From Flavobacteriia bacterium (GTDB lineage Bacteria > Bacteroidota > Bacteroidia > Flavobacteriales_D > Crocinitomicaceae), in contig CANFUT010000001.1 of the NCBI GenBank assembly GCA_947450325.1, positions 124,001 to 188,000 on the forward strand: a DNA stretch of 64,000 bases. The letters are read 5' to 3'. The position numbers and the translations under genes are program-made. Shown piece after piece: positions 46,408 to 55,663 of the stretch. Numbering within the stretch: the stretch's first letter is position 1; each line of letters begins with the position of its first letter. The notes under the pieces are model-generated. The model was not told the origin of the DNA and did no database searches. It saw only the letters and a program-made list of their open reading frames with translations.

Positions 46408-47301
46408 GTGAAAAATATTGTCTTTTTTATATTGTTGTTTCCTTTCTGTGGAAAATCACAGTTCCTCGATAATTCGAAAGGAAATGCTTTTTCTGAGATT
46501 CCATTTTTTAATGAAAAATTTGTAAAAAACAACAAAATTAAAAGTTTAAAGGGAACTTATACTTTCAAAAAAATGGGCGATATCATGAGAGAAACTGATT
46601 ATGTTTTTCAATATGATTTTGATAATAAAGGCCACTTAATTCAATCTTTTGAAACCAATAACGAAAGTCGCAAGATTGATACAACACTGCTTCTTTACAG
46701 CTATTACAAAGATGGAAATTTGGCATTTGTAAGAAGAAAAGACAATATTGGATATTACTCTACACATTATTTTTATGATTCAATAAATCGCGTTATTAAG
46801 GAAGAATACAAACGTGATATCGACACAGCAGGAACTTTTTTTGTCCCTAGTTTTGAAAGAAGCATGTTGCTAAATTTTGAAACAATCAAATATGAAAAGA
46901 CTGGGGTTTTTGAAAAATCTACCGTTCACAACAGCTATGGACTGCCTTTCAAAGAAATTATTTCTACGCATGATTCAACTGGATACCTAATTTCAAAAGA
47001 AGAAAAACTAAAATTTGGCAATCAAAGAACAATAACTCAATTTGAGTACAATGAAAATGGATGGATTTCAAATATCAAAATAACCAATTCTAATAATTCT
47101 AAGTTAAATCAAGAATTGCGTTTCAAATATGACGAATTTGGAAATTTAAGCGAGAAACACATCTATAAAAACAATCAGTTTATTACGGACATTCAAGTGA
47201 TTTATAATTTAAAAACAGGACTTATCTCGTCAATCTTGACTAGAGATGTTGCTACCAACTTTATTTCAATTTTGAGATTTGAAGTTGTAAAATTCTATTA
47301 A
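46408..47301 (+). CDS. Secreted YD/RHS-repeat-like protein
   Basis: A 297-residue protein with a signal peptide (about 1-17) starting from GTG at 46408. It contains several degenerate YD/RHS-like repeats: FDNKGHLIQSFE, YYKDGNLAFVRRK, YDSINRVIKEEY, YNENGWISNIKI and YDEFGNLSEKHIY. It lacks the long repeat array and toxin tip of true RHS proteins, so a small secreted beta protein of unknown role is the best description. A strong bidirectional terminator follows. Confidence 0.75.
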   Translation: MKNIVFFILLFPFCGKSQFLDNSKGNAFSEIPFFNEKFVKNNKIKSLKGTYTFKKMGDIMRETDYVFQYDFDNKGHLIQSFETNNESRKIDTTLLLYSYYKDGNLAFVRRKDNIGYYSTHYFYDSINRVIKEEYKRDIDTAGTFFVPSFERSMLLNFETIKYEKTGVFEKSTVHNSYGLPFKEIISTHDSTGYLISKEEKLKFGNQRTITQFEYNENGWISNIKITNSNNSKLNQELRFKYDEFGNLSEKHIYKNNQFITDIQVIYNLKTGLISSILTRDVATNFISILRFEVVKFY

Positions 47302-47330
47302 ATAAAAAAATCAAATCTTTTTTAAACTAA

Positions 47331-47360
47331 AAATGCCCTAGAGGTAAGCCTAGGGCATTT
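47331..47360. terminator. Bidirectional terminator
   Basis: A perfect 11-bp inverted repeat (AAATGCCCTAG at 47331-47341, CTAGGGCATTT at 47350-47360) with an 8-base loop. It can end the rightward gene at 47301. On the minus strand the stem runs into a T-rich stretch and would end a leftward transcript. Confidence 0.85.
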
Positions 47361-47417
47361 ATTCCACAATATTCATCAGTAGTATTTAATCTTCTTGTGG
47401 TTTTAATTTCTTTACGA
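47331..47417 (-). ncRNA. Candidate small RNA
   Basis: A minus-strand promoter (TTG, 20-base spacer, TATATTTG at 47421-47428) points at the strong terminator hairpin only about 60-80 bases downstream. The predicted transcript of about 85 nt has no credible open frame. A second, weak hairpin is possible near its 5' end (CCACAA / TTGTGG, arms 47395-47400 and 47364-47369). This fits a small RNA gene. It matches no RNA family I recognise. Confidence 0.45.
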
Positions 47418-47420
47418 GGT

Positions 47421-47451
47421 CAAATATATAGTTGAAAACCAGTTTGTGCAA
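47421..47451 (-). promoter_or_regulatory. Promoter of the candidate small RNA
   Basis: On the minus strand TTG (47451-47449), a 20-base spacer and TATATTTG (47428-47421) match the Bacteroidota promoter consensus at proper spacing. No protein gene lies downstream before the terminator. Confidence 0.5.
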
Positions 47452-47545
47452 CTTATGTTACAGGACAACTGTTGGACATAGAAATTAAAAAACCAGAAAA
47501 AAAATTAAACCATTGATTTGCAAATACTTAATGACAAATATAAGT

Positions 47546-48262
47546 TTACGCCAACTGTAGTAAATATCTTTGAATTGTATTTTCTAACCCAAAATATAGC
47601 GCATCAGAAATTAATGCATGACCAATTGAAACTTCTGCAAGTTGTGGGATATTTTCTTTAAAAAATTTCAAATTTTCTAAACTCAAATCGTGTCCAGCGT
47701 TTACTTCCAAACCTAGTGAGGTTGCTAAATTTGCAGCATCGATATATGAACTTATTGATTTCTCCGCATCAATTGGAAATTCCTCGGCAAATGGTCCTGT
47801 ATATAATTCGATTCTATCCACGCCCGTTTTAGCTGCATATTCAATATTGACTAATTCGGTGTCAACAAAAATAGATGTTCGAACTCCGTGAGATTTAATT
47901 TCTGCAATCAAATTGGTCAACCATTCTAAATTGGCTTTGGTATCCCACCCAGCGTTAGATGTCAAAACGTGCGGCGGATCTGGAACTAAAGTTGCCTGTG
48001 CGGGTTTCAACTCTGCAATCATTTGCATAAATCTTTCATCTGGATAACCTTCGATGTTTAATTCAGTTTTTACAACTTTATGTAAATCATAAACATCTTT
48101 TGTCGTAATGTGTCTTTCGTCTGGTCTCGGATGAATTGTAATTCCATGAGCCCCAAATCGTTCACAATCAATTGCTACTTGAACTACATTCGGCGTATTT
48201 CCACCACGCGCATTTCTTATCGTTGCAATCTTATTGATATTGACACTTAATTTAGTCTCCAT
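47546..48262 (-). CDS. pdxJ: Pyridoxine 5'-phosphate synthase
   Basis: A 238-residue TIM-barrel enzyme with [17 protein letters not shown] at the start, then [28 protein letters not shown] and [11 protein letters not shown]. It condenses 1-deoxy-xylulose 5-phosphate with 3-amino-2-oxopropyl phosphate to form PNP, a vitamin B6 precursor. It is a single gene. A -7-like box (TATATTTG, 48303-48310, minus) lies 41 bases upstream of the start. Confidence 0.95.
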   Translation of the reverse strand: METKLSVNINKIATIRNARGGNTPNVVQVAIDCERFGAHGITIHPRPDERHITTKDVYDLHKVVKTELNIEGYPDERFMQMIAELKPAQATLVPDPPHVLTSNAGWDTKANLEWLTNLIAEIKSHGVRTSIFVDTELVNIEYAAKTGVDRIELYTGPFAEEFPIDAEKSISSYIDAANLATSLGLEVNAGHDLSLENLKFFKENIPQLAEVSIGHALISDALYFGLENTIQRYLLQLA

Positions 48263-48302
48263 AATGTAATTTTATCAATTGAAGTTCATCTGTTACAGAC
48301 CA

Positions 48303-48310
48303 CAAATATA
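48303..48310 (-). promoter_or_regulatory. Candidate -7 box for pdxJ
   Basis: The minus strand reads TATATTTG, a full TAnnTTTG match, 41 bases before the pdxJ start. The -33 element is not clear. Confidence 0.35.
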
Positions 48311-48456
48311 CTGATTCAAAAACCATCAGAAATAAGAAAAATGTCCTATTGTTGATTAAGTTTCAATTTTAAAATGGAAGAAAATTGATTTTTTTTCAAA
48401 AACTAATTGAATTGAAATTTTAGAAATATGAACTAATTTAGTACTTTGGCAACACA

Positions 48457-49119
48457 ATGACAGCAAAAGATTTAATTACGGATGAGATTCCACCTTTAAA
48501 ACACACAGATTCAGGTGAAATTGCTTTGAGATGGATGGATGAATTTAAAGTTACGCATCTTCCTGTTTTAAAAAACGGAAATTTTGTAGGTTTAATTTCA
48601 GAATCTGACATTTTAGATAAAATGGATTTGGACGAAACGTTGGACAAGCTTTTTGAACATTTGCCTAGACCTTATGTTCGAGGAAATGCACATATTTATG
48701 AAGTACTATTCAGGGTTGCAGAACAAAAAATTTCTGTTGTTCCCATTCTTGATGAAGATGATTCATATTTAGGTTGTACAAGTATTCATCAGTTAGTTAC
48801 GATGATTGCCAATACTGGAAGCATCAAAGAAAGCGGTGGAATTATCGTTCTTGAAGTCAACAGAAATGATTATTCTTTAGCTCAAATCGCTCAAATTGTT
48901 GAAAGCAACAACGCCAAGATTTTGAGTTCTTATATAATGTCATCGCCTGATTCAACAAAACTTGATATCACTTTGAAAATAAATCAAGTAGAACTGGATC
49001 GCATTCTGAGAACTTTTGAAAGGTATGATTATACCATCAATGCTTCTTACCAGAAAAGTAATTTTGATGATGATTTACAACTACGATTTGATTCTTTAAT
49101 TAATTTCTTGAACATTTAG
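48457..49119 (+). CDS. CBS-domain pair protein, possibly with ACT-like tail
   Basis: A 220-residue cytoplasmic protein. It has two CBS domains (about 1-60 and 62-125, with LPVLKNGNFVGLISESDILD and VVPILDEDDSYLGCTS). The C-terminal region (about 130-205), beginning GGIIVLEVNRNDYSLAQIAQIVES, looks like an ACT-type ligand-binding domain. CBS pairs sense adenosine nucleotides. It sits 3 bases before nadK, so an NAD- or ATP-related regulatory role is plausible. I recall the CBS-nadK arrangement from other Bacteroidota. Confidence 0.85.
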   Translation: MTAKDLITDEIPPLKHTDSGEIALRWMDEFKVTHLPVLKNGNFVGLISESDILDKMDLDETLDKLFEHLPRPYVRGNAHIYEVLFRVAEQKISVVPILDEDDSYLGCTSIHQLVTMIANTGSIKESGGIIVLEVNRNDYSLAQIAQIVESNNAKILSSYIMSSPDSTKLDITLKINQVELDRILRTFERYDYTINASYQKSNFDDDLQLRFDSLINFLNI

Positions 49120-49121
49120 TT

Positions 49122-50000
49122 ATGAATGTCGCCATTTATGGAAGAAAAGTCAATAAACAAGATGTTGCTGACTATGAAAATTTGCTCAAAATCATCAAAG
49201 ATTTTGGGTGGAATGCCATTCTCGAGAAAGATTTAAAAAAGGAATTAGAAAAAAAATCCAACATCGGTTCACATTGTGAAACTTTTTCAACCCACAAGGA
49301 TTTCAAAAAAGGAATTGATTTTGCTTTTAGCATCGGTGGTGATGGAACATTCATAAAAACAGTAAGTTACATTCGTGATTCAGGTGTACCGATTTTAGGA
49401 ATCAACACTGGAAGATTGGGATTTTTAGCGAATATCAGTAGAGATCAAATTCATTCAACAATGGAAATGATTGATCAGAAAAAATACGTTTTCCAAAAAC
49501 GATCATTGTTAAGGGTTGAAACTGAAGATAATCTGTTTGGTGATGACAATATTGCTTTGAATGAAGTAACGCTTCACAAAAAAGACACTGCTTCGATGAT
49601 TACGGTACATGCGTCTTTGGATGGAAATTACTTAAATTCTTATTGGGCTGACGGATTAATCGTTTCTACTCCAACAGGTTCAACAGCCTATAGCTTGAGT
49701 TGTGGAGGACCAATTATCACTCCCGGTTGTCAAGTACATATTCTCACACCTATTGCGCCACACAACCTCAATGTACGTCCGGTAGTTGTGCCAGATCATA
49801 TGCCAATCAAATTGAAAATTGAAGGGCGCGAGCGAAAATACCTCATCAGTTTAGATGCAAATTCGAAAAATATCCCACAAGGTTCAGAGCTGATTATCAA
49901 AAAAGCGGAATTCATGATTAATGTGATGAAATTCGAAGACAATAATTTCTTAGATACCATCAGAAATAAAATGCTTTGGGGAATTGATAAAAGAAATTAA
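49122..50000 (+). CDS. nadK: NAD kinase
   Basis: A 292-residue ATP-NAD kinase. It has the GGDGTFIKTV motif (about 70-79) with the catalytic aspartate, NEVTLHK, and the glycine-rich PTGSTAYSLSCGGP block. It makes NADP from NAD. It is translated 2 bases after the CBS protein, in one operon, and followed by an OmpA-like gene after a short gap. Confidence 0.96.
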   Translation: MNVAIYGRKVNKQDVADYENLLKIIKDFGWNAILEKDLKKELEKKSNIGSHCETFSTHKDFKKGIDFAFSIGGDGTFIKTVSYIRDSGVPILGINTGRLGFLANISRDQIHSTMEMIDQKKYVFQKRSLLRVETEDNLFGDDNIALNEVTLHKKDTASMITVHASLDGNYLNSYWADGLIVSTPTGSTAYSLSCGGPIITPGCQVHILTPIAPHNLNVRPVVVPDHMPIKLKIEGRERKYLISLDANSKNIPQGSELIIKKAEFMINVMKFEDNNFLDTIRNKMLWGIDKRN

Positions 50001-50044
50001 GCGTAACAAAAATGGCATTTGCCATTATATCAACTAAAACCAAA

Positions 50045-50953
50045 ATGCGAATATTTCTTTTATTTTCTTTTGTAATCGTTCAACAATGTTGCAGTTTTGC
50101 TCAAGTTGAAAAGTTTATTCCAATGCGGAGTAAAATACCACCTTACGACGATTCGATCGTTAAACTTCCCAACCAAGAGTATGAATTACAATACTATAAA
50201 GAGAATCAAGTTCCAATAAAATTAAAAGATAATTTAGTCAGCTTAACTTGTTATTTTGATTACAAAAGCAAGAATTTTGCCGTTGATTCGATTCAAAATC
50301 TGAAAAATTGGGTCAAACAGTTTACTGGAAAGAAGAATTTTAGTCTCAGTTTAGTTGCTTACACTGATACCATTGGATCGACTAAATCCAACTATGAGTT
50401 AGCAAAAAACAGATTGAATTCAATCGAAAATTTGCTAAAAACGAACGCTATAAAAATAGAAAAACGATTTATTATAGGAGAAAATTATCCCCCATTCTAC
50501 GGTTACAATCATCGTAAATATAGAAAAGTATCTGTTTTTATTGAGTTTGATAATGAGGATGTTGTCAATCCCGAACTTGTGGGAAGAATGGAAGTTTTTG
50601 CTGCAGCTACGCCTGAAATTCCAATTAGCTTAAACATTCAATTTGTTGGAGATCAAGCTGTGTATTTAAATGAATCGTCCATTCTCGAAGTGATCACTTT
50701 ACTCGAATTTCTGAAAAAAAATCCCAATAAAAAAGCATTTATTCGTGGTCACGTGTGTTGTGCAAATGATGTTGAACTTTCAATACAAAGAGCTTTTGCA
50801 GTTTACAATGATTTGCTTCTTGAAGGCATTGACGCATCAAGAATTTCTTACCAAGGTTTTGGAAACTCTCTGCCAATTTCACCAGAATTAGATGAACAAA
50901 CGCGTCAATTAAATCGCCGCGTTGATGTAATATTTTCAGACATCAAGCAATAG
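50045..50953 (+). CDS. OmpA-like peptidoglycan-associated protein
   Basis: A 302-residue protein with a signal peptide (about 1-19, ending CSFAQ) and a C-terminal OmpA/MotB domain (about 200-302, with YLNESSILEVITLLEFL, the GHVCCAND turn and LNRRVDVIF). A second, weaker OmpA-like unit may lie around 75-180 (LVAYTDTIGSTKSNYELAKN). Such domains bind the peptidoglycan. I choose the ATG at 50045, since the 11 residues before it would not be part of a signal peptide. It ends one base before the convergent DUF5723 gene. Confidence 0.85.
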   Translation: MRIFLLFSFVIVQQCCSFAQVEKFIPMRSKIPPYDDSIVKLPNQEYELQYYKENQVPIKLKDNLVSLTCYFDYKSKNFAVDSIQNLKNWVKQFTGKKNFSLSLVAYTDTIGSTKSNYELAKNRLNSIENLLKTNAIKIEKRFIIGENYPPFYGYNHRKYRKVSVFIEFDNEDVVNPELVGRMEVFAAATPEIPISLNIQFVGDQAVYLNESSILEVITLLEFLKKNPNKKAFIRGHVCCANDVELSIQRAFAVYNDLLLEGIDASRISYQGFGNSLPISPELDEQTRQLNRRVDVIFSDIKQ

Positions 50954-50954
50954 T

Positions 50955-52319
50955 TTACTCAAATTTGGCTTTGGCTTCTTTGTCCTTATTTGGCCCTATC
51001 AAAATGTTAAAGCCAGTACTTAAATGTGCATTTTTAGCGCCTTGTGGTGCCATGAAAGCCAAAATATTATCTGAAATAACGTACCATTGAATTGGTCCTC
51101 CTTTGATAGAAAATCCTAAACCAATATTGGCAAATGAACGCGCATAAGCAGAATAATTTACACTTGCTGCAAACCAATTATTCACTTTCAGGTTTCCAGA
51201 AAGTATCAAACCAGGTCGATAATGTTTTTTGATAATCTCATTGTATAAAGTCGCACCGAAAGCAAAACTTTTTGACATTTGATAAGTTGATCCTACATAA
51301 AATCTAGTGTAAAGGCCTGAAATATATGAATCTGATTTTTGGTAGCCATCAAAGACTTTCGTCAAAGTATCGGTAATAGCGTCCACAAAAGAATAGGTAC
51401 TGTCATTCAAATATTGGTTTAAATCTACTCCTTCGAACTTAAAATTGACATCATTTGAAACAAAATTTGCATTTTGTGTATTCCATTTGATAGCGCCCAA
51501 ATCAAGTAAACTCGCACTGAAAGCAAATTTTTCATTCAATTGATAAGTAGCACCTAAATCAACCGCCATTCCAAAATTTTTGAAATTTAAAATACTTTTA
51601 AACGGATTGTAAGTTGCTGTATTCGTTTCATAAAAAGGTTTTATTCCTGACGTATTTACTTGCGCAGCACCATCAATTGTCAAATCAAAAGTAGTTGGAT
51701 CTGTTGTGATTCCTAATCTACTTTTTCGTGTATCGACATTCGCAATTCCTGACAATAATTTGAGTCTACCTCCTAGTGTTAGTTTGCTGTTTATCTTTCT
51801 GTTGTAACCAAATGCATATTCAATATATGAATTCAAATTGAAACCCAAACCATCTAAAGAAGCGCGCTTTCCAAGCAATGATTTTCCATTTCCTTCGATC
51901 GCAAATCTGAATAAATCACTTGGGTACGTAAAATTTGAAACCAAATGGTTGGTCAATGAAAAACTGAAATAGTTGTCTTTCGCATTGAATCCAAAAGCAA
52001 AAAGTTCATTGTGCATTTCCGCAGTCAAAAAATTAAGCTTCGCCATTTTGTTCAAGGCATTGTTTGGATTCAACACCAAAGAATCATCGCTTGCTCTTGT
52101 TTGAAGTAAGTCATTCAATTTGAATCCACTATTTGATACCCCAAAACTCTGATAAGCAATTGGCAAGCTCAAATAAAACTTGGCTTTGGTCTTAAAAGCT
52201 GGATTCAAATAGTGCGCTTGTGCAGTTTCATTTAAACCATAAAGCGTGAAATTTTTCTGTGCAATGAGTTTACTAGAACCCAATAATACAAGGAGAAAAA
52301 ATAGATATTTTAAATTCAT
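50955..52319 (-). CDS. DUF5723 family outer-membrane beta-barrel protein
   Basis: A 454-residue protein with a signal peptide (about 1-20) and the DUF5723 start NFTLYGLNETAQAHYLNPAF. The remainder shows many amphipathic strands with aromatic residues and Asn/Gly turns, expected for a large outer-membrane barrel similar to PorV/FadL types. The function is unknown. It follows the large lipoprotein gene on the same strand after 40 bases, and the two are likely co-transcribed. Confidence 0.82.
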   Translation of the reverse strand: MNLKYLFFLLVLLGSSKLIAQKNFTLYGLNETAQAHYLNPAFKTKAKFYLSLPIAYQSFGVSNSGFKLNDLLQTRASDDSLVLNPNNALNKMAKLNFLTAEMHNELFAFGFNAKDNYFSFSLTNHLVSNFTYPSDLFRFAIEGNGKSLLGKRASLDGLGFNLNSYIEYAFGYNRKINSKLTLGGRLKLLSGIANVDTRKSRLGITTDPTTFDLTIDGAAQVNTSGIKPFYETNTATYNPFKSILNFKNFGMAVDLGATYQLNEKFAFSASLLDLGAIKWNTQNANFVSNDVNFKFEGVDLNQYLNDSTYSFVDAITDTLTKVFDGYQKSDSYISGLYTRFYVGSTYQMSKSFAFGATLYNEIIKKHYRPGLILSGNLKVNNWFAASVNYSAYARSFANIGLGFSIKGGPIQWYVISDNILAFMAPQGAKNAHLSTGFNILIGPNKDKEAKAKFE

Positions 52320-52359
52320 CTGAAATCTTTATCAATATTAATACTTTATCTAAACCGAC

Positions 52360-53976
52360 TTACAATCCAACTTTTCCTTGAATTTGCATTCCCAATTTCA
52401 ATCCCAATTTATAGGAATCATAGAATTTTACGATTTGTCCATTGGTTCCATCCAATGTTTGTGCAACTCCGTTTATCAGTACATATTTTACTTGATTCAA
52501 CTGACTTATTTGAAGCGTATTTAAAGTTGCATCTGTGATTTTCAAAGTGTTTTGATTTACTTTTCCACCATTGTCTACCAATGCGGATTGCACGACAGCT
52601 TCAGGGGAATTGAAAATTGTGAATAACGGATTGTAATTTTGATCTAGAAAAATAAGTTGCGTCTTAAAATCGACCGGAAATCCATTGTCAACGTTGATCC
52701 GAAACATGACAGATTCGATAACCGAAACATCTTCATTGAAGTTAAACGGAACGGTATCTTTCAACTCAAATCCATAAGCCAAACCTTCCAAAGGCAATTC
52801 TACTTCAGTACGAACTTTAAATTTTGAATCTGCCTCAATGAAATTTAAGTTTGCAGTTTGTCCGCTAGGATTGGATTGTGCTGTAGCTGCAAAATAAAAA
52901 TACTTTGGAACTGGCGTAATCACTGTGGATAAATTGGGTGTATTTGTGGTATTCAATTCCAAAGTAGAAGTTGCCGTTTGTCCCATTATTGCAGGAGCAT
53001 TAACTTCAAAAACACTTGGAAAACTTGATAAAGGAAATTCTTGACCAGTAGCTACATTGATTGTTTTTATTTCTGAAAAATTAATTCTTGAGGGAAATCC
53101 AAATGAATTTTCCACGATGAATTTCACTTTTGGATTAACCAATTCAAAATAACCAGTTGATGCCGTTTCAAAGATTTTCATCAAAATGGTATCATTTGAA
53201 ATCCCCAAATTTTGTTGACCAAAATAACCTTGAACGTTTTCAAATGCTAAGTTAGATAGATTGAAATCAATTTGAATATTTTCATTTCCAACAACCGGTT
53301 GACCAGTTCCCGTAATGTTTGTTTGACAATTAACTTTAAAAGTATTGACCGTTGTATTGCCTAAAGTAAAATCTCCAACCACATTCGTTAAATCAATTGA
53401 AGTCGAACCTGTTTGAGGAATTCCGCCTGTATAAGTTAAGTTGATGGTTCTTGAAATGGGAACATTATTCAGTTTCAAATCAGGAAAAGTCAACACAGCA
53501 GTTATATCATGTTGTAAGTTGGTTGTAACTGTCAAATTTAAGGTTCCATTACTAAAATCTACCGTATAAATTTCAACGCCAGCGTTTGTATTGAAGACAA
53601 TATTATTTGAATTATTGGTACTAATCGTTCCGCTTAATGCTGGCAAAGTAACCAAATTCAGGTCTGTGAGTGAAAGTACAGTCTGCGAATTTTGATCGTT
53701 TAATTGAACTATCGACTGTGCATCATAAGAAACTACTTCGCCCTTATAAACCAATGCGATTGCTCCAGTAGTATTATCAATCACTACAATATCGCTAGAA
53801 TCCTGTCTAGCCAAAATATCATACACTCCAAAATTGGCATGCGCTAGAGGAATTGCTAAATTTGGATTCCAGGCATTTTGAGCCAATTTGTCAAACTCCA
53901 ACTTTTTACATGCTGGAAAAATTCCAACAACAAGTAAAATGAGCGCTAAAAATTTGATGTTTTTTTTCAGTGAATT
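52360..53976 (-). CDS. Large lipoprotein of unknown function
   Basis: A 538-residue lipoprotein with lipobox FPAC (Cys23). The rest is rich in Asn, Thr and beta strands (for example SIDLTNVVGDFTLGNTTVN), and no enzyme motif is visible. It looks like a tandem beta-sandwich surface protein. It is the upstream partner of the DUF5723 barrel gene, so the two may form a surface complex. I use the ATG at 53976; the frame offers another start three codons upstream, which would only lengthen the signal peptide. Confidence 0.75.
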   Translation of the reverse strand, partial: NSLKKNIKFLALILLVVGIFPACKKLEFDKLAQNAWNPNLAIPLAHANFGVYDILARQDSSDIVVIDNTTGAIALVYKGEVVSYDAQSIVQLNDQNSQTVLSLTDLNLVTLPALSGTISTNNSNNIVFNTNAGVEIYTVDFSNGTLNLTVTTNLQHDITAVLTFPDLKLNNVPISRTINLTYTGGIPQTGSTSIDLTNVVGDFTLGNTTVNTFKVNCQTNITGTGQPVVGNENIQIDFNLSNLAFENVQGYFGQQNLGISNDTILMKIFETASTGYFELVNPKVKFIVENSFGFPSRINFSEIKTINVATGQEFPLSSFPSVFEVNAPAIMGQTATSTLELNTTNTPNLSTVITPVPKYFYFAATAQSNPSGQTANLNFIEADSKFKVRTEVELPLEGLAYGFELKDTVPFNFNEDVSVIESVMFRINVDNGFPVDFKTQLIFLDQNYNPLFTIFNSPEAVVQSALVDNGGKVNQNTLKITDATLNTLQISQLNQVKYVLINGVAQTLDGTNGQIVKFYDSYKLGLKLGMQIQGKVGL

Positions 53977-54169
53977 CATATACAACCTATTGATTTAAAA
54001 CTGCCTGTTGTAAATATAACAATCTAAATCTAGAATAGCAAAATTTTCTCCCATAGATCAAAATAACATTTCAAATTGAATTAACTGAAAATCAAAATTC
54101 GGATCTATTTTTCCTAAAAATTGCAATTTTCTTCGTAATTTTCCGTTCTTTTTTGGAATCATCTAAAAT

Positions 54170-54991
54170 ATGAAATTTAAATTAATCATACTATCACTTT
54201 TGTCTGTTATGCAGGTTTTTGCGCAGCGCCAGAATTTTAGATCCAAGTCTGAGATTGGTGTGATGGGTGGAGGTGCATATTATATTGGTGATTTAAATCA
54301 ATATAATCATTTCAAAAATTCAAATCTATCTTTAGGGTTGGTTTACAAATACAATGTAAATACACGGTTGGCTTTTCGTGCGAACGCGATGTTTGGAACT
54401 GTTGAAGGAAGTGACAATCAAGCGTCAAATCCTGTAATTGTCAACCGAAATTTATCCTTTTCTTCAACGATATATGAATTTGCTGCAGGTGTTGAGTTCA
54501 GCTATTTGCCTTTTCAAATCGGTAATTCTCGCTATTTTGGAACTGCTTATTTATTGACTGAAATCGGCATTTTTCAAATGAATCCGACAGCGAATTTCAA
54601 TGGAGACAAAATCGATTTACAATCTTTGGGCACTGAAGGTCAAGGAACAAGTCTTTCATCAGAAGCTCCATACAAAAAAACACAATTGACAATTCCGCTT
54701 GGAGTTGGTTGCAAATTTGCCATCGGTGGACGAGTAACTTTGAGTTTAGAATATGGAATTCGCAAAACCTTTACAGATTATTTAGATGATGTGCATGCCA
54801 ACAGATATGTGAATGCAGATGATTTAGCTGCCATCAATGGTCCGCTTTCTGCTGCACTTTCAAATCGTAGTTTGGATGGATCAGCATATGGAAAAAGAGG
54901 AAATGCTACTACCAAAGACTGGTATGTTTTCTATGGAGCGATGTTCAGTATTCGACTTGGGGGACCAAGAAAATGCAACATGCCGAGATAA
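54170..54991 (+). CDS. DUF6089-like outer-membrane beta-barrel protein
   Basis: A 273-residue protein with a signal peptide (about 1-18, ending VFAQ) and the DUF6089-type opening EIGVMGGGAYYIGDLNQY. Eight or so amphipathic strands follow, ending near VFYGAMFSIRLGG. It is probably a small outer-membrane barrel of unknown function. It is divergent from the lipoprotein gene and ends 3 bases before the convergent ribE. A -7-like TAATTTTC is present upstream, but with one mismatch. Confidence 0.82.
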   Translation: MKFKLIILSLLSVMQVFAQRQNFRSKSEIGVMGGGAYYIGDLNQYNHFKNSNLSLGLVYKYNVNTRLAFRANAMFGTVEGSDNQASNPVIVNRNLSFSSTIYEFAAGVEFSYLPFQIGNSRYFGTAYLLTEIGIFQMNPTANFNGDKIDLQSLGTEGQGTSLSSEAPYKKTQLTIPLGVGCKFAIGGRVTLSLEYGIRKTFTDYLDDVHANRYVNADDLAAINGPLSAALSNRSLDGSAYGKRGNATTKDWYVFYGAMFSIRLGGPRKCNMPR

Positions 54992-54994
54992 TAA

Positions 54995-55579
54995 TTATTG
55001 CTGTTGAAGCATCAATTTTGCAACATATTTTCCAATAATATCAAACTCTAAATTCACTAAATCATTTACTTTCAACTGATGAAAATTGGTATGTTCGAAA
55101 GTAAAAGGAATAATGCAAACAGAGAAAGATTTAGACATTGAATCAACAACTGTCAAACTCACGCCATTAATAGTTACTGATCCTTTCTCTACAGTTACTT
55201 GATCTGTCAAATATTCAAAAGTAAATTTCCAACTTCCATTTTGATCTTCAATCGCAACACATTTCGCAATTGTATCTACATGTCCTTGAACGATATGACC
55301 ATCCAAACGACCATTCATTTGCATGCATCTTTCTAAATTTACTTTTGTTCCAACATTCCAAGAACCTAAATTCGTTTTGTTCAGCGTTTCTTGAATGGCT
55401 GTCACTGTGTATAAATCTCCTTGAATATCAACGACTGTCAAACAAGTACCATTATGTGCTACACTTTGATCGATTTTTAACTCTGAAGTAAAAGGTGAAA
55501 ATAAAGTAAAATTTATATTTTCTTGTTCTTGTTCAATTTGACGGATTTCTCCAAGTTGTTCGATTATTCCTGTAAACAT
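54995..55579 (-). CDS. ribE: Riboflavin synthase
   Basis: A 194-residue riboflavin synthase alpha chain made of two lumazine-binding repeats (about 1-96 and 97-190). The start MFTGIIEQLGEI, then VAHNGTCLTVVDI and GSVTINGVSLTVVD, are characteristic. It converts two lumazines to riboflavin plus a pyrimidine. ribF is at 40.2 kb, so riboflavin genes are scattered. I looked for an FMN riboswitch in the leader and saw none. Confidence 0.95.
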   Translation of the reverse strand: MFTGIIEQLGEIRQIEQEQENINFTLFSPFTSELKIDQSVAHNGTCLTVVDIQGDLYTVTAIQETLNKTNLGSWNVGTKVNLERCMQMNGRLDGHIVQGHVDTIAKCVAIEDQNGSWKFTFEYLTDQVTVEKGSVTINGVSLTVVDSMSKSFSVCIIPFTFEHTNFHQLKVNDLVNLEFDIIGKYVAKLMLQQQ

Positions 55580-55663
55580 AATTGTGCTTTAAATTAACCT
55601 AAAATGGTCTTCAAATTTCGGAATTCTATCTGATTTAATAATATAAAAGATGAATCCTTTCGA

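Larger units (their letters stand above)
47302..47545. other. 244-base gap holding the candidate small RNA
   Basis: The gap between the YD-repeat gene and pdxJ holds a bidirectional terminator and the promoter-like pair on the minus strand. Another TATATTTG match on the minus strand sits at 47535-47542 just after pdxJ, but without a -33 element. I see no protein-coding frame. Confidence 0.5.

Noticed and set aside
47535-47542. Second TATATTTG box on the minus strand just after pdxJ
   Set aside because: No TTG at the required distance; in AT-rich DNA such boxes occur by chance.
55580-55663. FMN riboswitch upstream of ribE
   Set aside because: The leader is short and AT-rich and lacks the conserved FMN element segments and multi-stem layout; ribF also has none upstream.
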